DNA of 15,833 nucleotides. Source: Chth-196 sp044376515 (GTDB taxonomy: Bacteria > Verrucomicrobiota > Verrucomicrobiia > Chthoniobacterales > Chthoniobacteraceae). The stretch is from positions 1 through 15,833 of the forward strand of contig JBILKV010000091.1 of assembly GCA_044376515.1 (NCBI GenBank), in the 5' to 3' direction. The position numbers and the translations under genes were made by a program. A model generated the notes under the pieces. The model searched no databases and was not told the origin of the DNA. It saw nothing but the letters and a program-made list of their open reading frames with translations. This document shows positions 14,481 to 15,833 of this stretch, piece after piece. Each line of letters begins with the position of its first letter. The first letter of the stretch is position 1.

Positions 14481-15374
14481 TTACTTTTCACCCAACCAGC
14501 GGACGGCGTTTTCCACAACACGCAGAGGTTCAGGCTGCTTGAAGACCGGATAGGTTTCATGGCCCGGCCTGAAATAAAACACGCGCCCCTTCCCGACCCT
14601 CCACACACAACCGCTGCGGAAGGACTCCCCCTTGTCCCATTTTTCCTCGAACACCAACTCGTCGGGCGCGGGAACGTGGAAAGGTTCGCCATACATTTCC
14701 GTCTGGGGAATGTCCCACTGGGCTGGAAGCCCGGCGGCGATGGGATGCCTAGGCAAAAGCGTGCCCACATGCGAAGGCGCACCGTCGGCCCGCCACGCCG
14801 GAAACACGCACTGCGGCAGCTGCAACTTCCACACATTGCCCTCCCGTGCCAGAGACGGAGTCAGCGGGGTATCCTGCTTGACGCCCTTGTAAATCGGCGA
14901 GTCGTTCAGATACTCCATTTTTGCAGTGGCCCGCTCTGCCTCCGGTATCTGGGCGAGGGCATCCACCTTCGCGCGCTCCTGCATCAGCCGCACAAACGGC
15001 TTGGCCCAGTGTGCGGAGTGGAGCGCAACCAAGGCCAGCTTCCCCTCCATGACGCGCTTCACGACCGCCTCGGCCCGCGCATCGTCCTGCTCTTTGATCC
15101 GCCGGTGACACCAAAAAACAAGAACGTCGGTACCATCGAGAGTGCCGTCGTCTAGGCCCTGCTCCATATCGGCCAGGCTCACGCTTTTGACGGCCAACCC
15201 CTTCTGCTTGGACAGGTACTCACCGATGGTTTCCCCAAGAAATTTGTCGCCGTAAGCCACCTTTTGTTGGGGCTGCTGCTCGTCCCAAATCAAGACCCGG
15301 ACACTGGGAGCCGCATGTGCTTGGAGCACGGCAAGACAAAGAGCCGGAAGGAGCATCGCGAGTAGGCGTTTCAT
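14481..15374 (-). CDS. Secreted ThuA-like domain protein
   Basis: The ATG at 15374 opens a Sec signal peptide (KRLLAMLLPALCLAVLQAHA, cleavage near A21-A22). The 297-residue product is a ThuA-like (trehalose-utilisation type, class-I-glutamine-amidotransferase-like fold) protein: VRVLIWDEQQPQQKVAYGD (25-43), DVLVFWCHRR (83-92), LALVALHSAHWAKPFVRLM (113-131) and GRVFYFRPGHETYPVF (263-278), followed by VVENAVRWL. Members occur in sugar-related gene sets and with planctomycete-type surface proteins; the biochemical role is not settled. It is a single gene between tsf and the intergenic element. The sequence before the ATG is T-rich (TTTGTTTGTCTGAATTT) with no Shine-Dalgarno. It ends in TAA. Confidence 0.88.
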   Translation of the reverse strand: MKRLLAMLLPALCLAVLQAHAAPSVRVLIWDEQQPQQKVAYGDKFLGETIGEYLSKQKGLAVKSVSLADMEQGLDDGTLDGTDVLVFWCHRRIKEQDDARAEAVVKRVMEGKLALVALHSAHWAKPFVRLMQERAKVDALAQIPEAERATAKMEYLNDSPIYKGVKQDTPLTPSLAREGNVWKLQLPQCVFPAWRADGAPSHVGTLLPRHPIAAGLPAQWDIPQTEMYGEPFHVPAPDELVFEEKWDKGESFRSGCVWRVGKGRVFYFRPGHETYPVFKQPEPLRVVENAVRWLGEK

Positions 15375-15579
15375 AAATTCAGACAAACAAATCCAAAACC
15401 GGCCTGGAACTCCAGCGTTGTTGCTTCGGCGCCACTGGCGCTTGCATACCCCCTCCATCCACCCGCCCGTCTCCGGCGCCTCCAGAAAGGAAGGCGCCCC
15501 CTCCCCCGCCGGGGAATATCCGGGGAAGACGGGACGCCTTTGCGCGGACCGCGATGGTCCTAAGGTTGCTGTCGCTTTC
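15375..15579. other. Intergenic gap with small hairpins
   Basis: The gap holds GGACC-ATCGC-GGTCC (15546-15560) soon after the tsf end and a GGCGCC-armed hairpin at 15475-15498. Neither is followed by a T-run, so termination of tsf is not shown. No promoter for the ThuA-like gene is convincing. Confidence 0.45.
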
Positions 15580-15654
15580 CTACTGGGCAAGCTCCTCGCC
15601 CACCGCAAAGCGGACGAAACGGCGTACCTCCAACTGCTCGCCGAGCGCCTTGCT
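15580..15654 (-). other. In-frame conserved tail of EF-Ts after an amber codon
   Basis: Directly after the TAG at 15657-15655, the same frame continues for 24 codons to a second TAG (15582-15580): SKALGEQLEVRRFVRFAVGE followed by four residues. This is the usual C-terminal strand of EF-Ts (compare GENIVVRRFVRFEVGE-like ends). The interruption is therefore inside the gene and not at its natural end. Confidence 0.8.
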
Positions 15655-15833
15655 CTATTCAGCCACGAGTTGGGCGATTGTCTGGTCCGGATTCTTGATG
15701 AAGGCTTGGTCTAAGAGGCAAGCCGTCGAGTAGAACTTGGCCATCTCGCCCTCCACGATCTGCTCGACGATATTGGTGGGCTTCCCGGGGGGCACACCGC
15801 GATAGACCTCGCGCTCGCGCTCCGCCAACGCCT
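15655..15833 (-). CDS. tsf: Elongation factor Ts, C-terminal part (partial)
   Basis: This is the 3' part of tsf; the 5' part lies beyond the right edge. The visible 58 residues match the EF-Ts C-terminal region: GKPTNIVEQIVEGEMAKFY, then CLLDQAFIKNPDQTIAQL, as in the family pattern KPxxIVEKIVEGxxxKFY...CLLEQPFIKDPxxTV. EF-Ts is the guanine-nucleotide exchange factor that recycles EF-Tu in the cytoplasm. The frame meets TAG at 15657-15655, about 24 codons before the expected end. Either the protein is truncated, the codon is read through, or the base is a sequencing or assembly error. TAG is used as a normal stop by the large cytochrome gene here (11283), so a general recoding of UAG is unlikely. 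Confidence 0.9.
   Translation of the reverse strand, partial: ALAEREREVYRGVPPGKPTNIVEQIVEGEMAKFYSTACLLDQAFIKNPDQTIAQLVAE

Noticed and set aside
15546..15560. Hairpin GGACC-ATCGC-GGTCC after tsf as a terminator
   Set aside because: Five pairs only and no T-run; kept only as a note in the gap entry.
15580..15833. General reassignment of UAG to an amino acid
   Set aside because: The large cytochrome gene ends in TAG at its natural C-terminus with the next gene starting 16 bases later, so UAG acts as a stop here.

Overview
The window looks like a chromosomal piece of a GC-rich bacterium of the Planctomycetota-Verrucomicrobiota group, most likely Verrucomicrobiota. This rests on the set of exported families DUF1549/DUF1553, DUF1501, DUF1552 and the DUF1587/1592/1595/1588/1585 cytochrome proteins, which are expanded in that group, and on an elongation factor Ts whose C-terminus ends in the short form RRFVRFAVGE. 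No RNA gene, CRISPR array or complete transposase gene was seen.

Layout. Positions 1-3183 are on the minus strand: a signal-peptide protein with an Arg/Pro/Glu-rich tail (2554-3183), then a tight block of a membrane-anchored VWA protein (1383-2387), an N-terminally anchored helical protein (823-1386) and an exported Pro/Ala-rich protein with a QTP repeat (161-826). The start of another exported protein runs off the left edge (1-98). The block resembles a reduced Bat (aerotolerance-type) operon. A 573-base divergent intergenic region follows, carrying a 12-bp tandem repeat. Positions 3757-7941 are a plus-strand operon of DUF1549/DUF1553, DUF1501 and WD40-repeat proteins. It converges on three minus-strand genes: a second DUF1501 gene (8082-9443) and a two-gene unit of a multi-domain c-type cytochrome protein (11283-13814) followed by a DUF1552 protein (9977-11266). 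Next comes a 666-base intergenic region with a compact element bounded by perfect 24-bp inverted repeats (13941-14317). After it lie a secreted ThuA-like protein (14481-15374) and the 3' end of tsf (15655 to the edge).

How the genes work together. Six neighbouring gene products carry Sec- or Tat-type export signals, and two carry CxxCH haem-type motifs next to DUF1501/DUF1552 partners. This suggests two paralogous envelope systems, each pairing a cytochrome-like surface protein with a Tat-exported partner of the alkaline-phosphatase-like type. Their substrate is not known; sulfated or complex glycans are the usual guess for such organisms. The ThuA-like protein fits the same theme.

Main points for a second look: (i) an in-frame UAG in tsf with 24 well-conserved codons after it; (ii) the 378-bp inverted-repeat element, which has a nested hairpin at one end and no transposase; (iii) a GC-rich sequence found in two intergenic regions; (iv) a clear split in translation signals, where the three ATGA-overlapping starts have strong Shine-Dalgarno sequences and the other starts have little or none; (v) the exact 12-bp tandem array between divergent genes.
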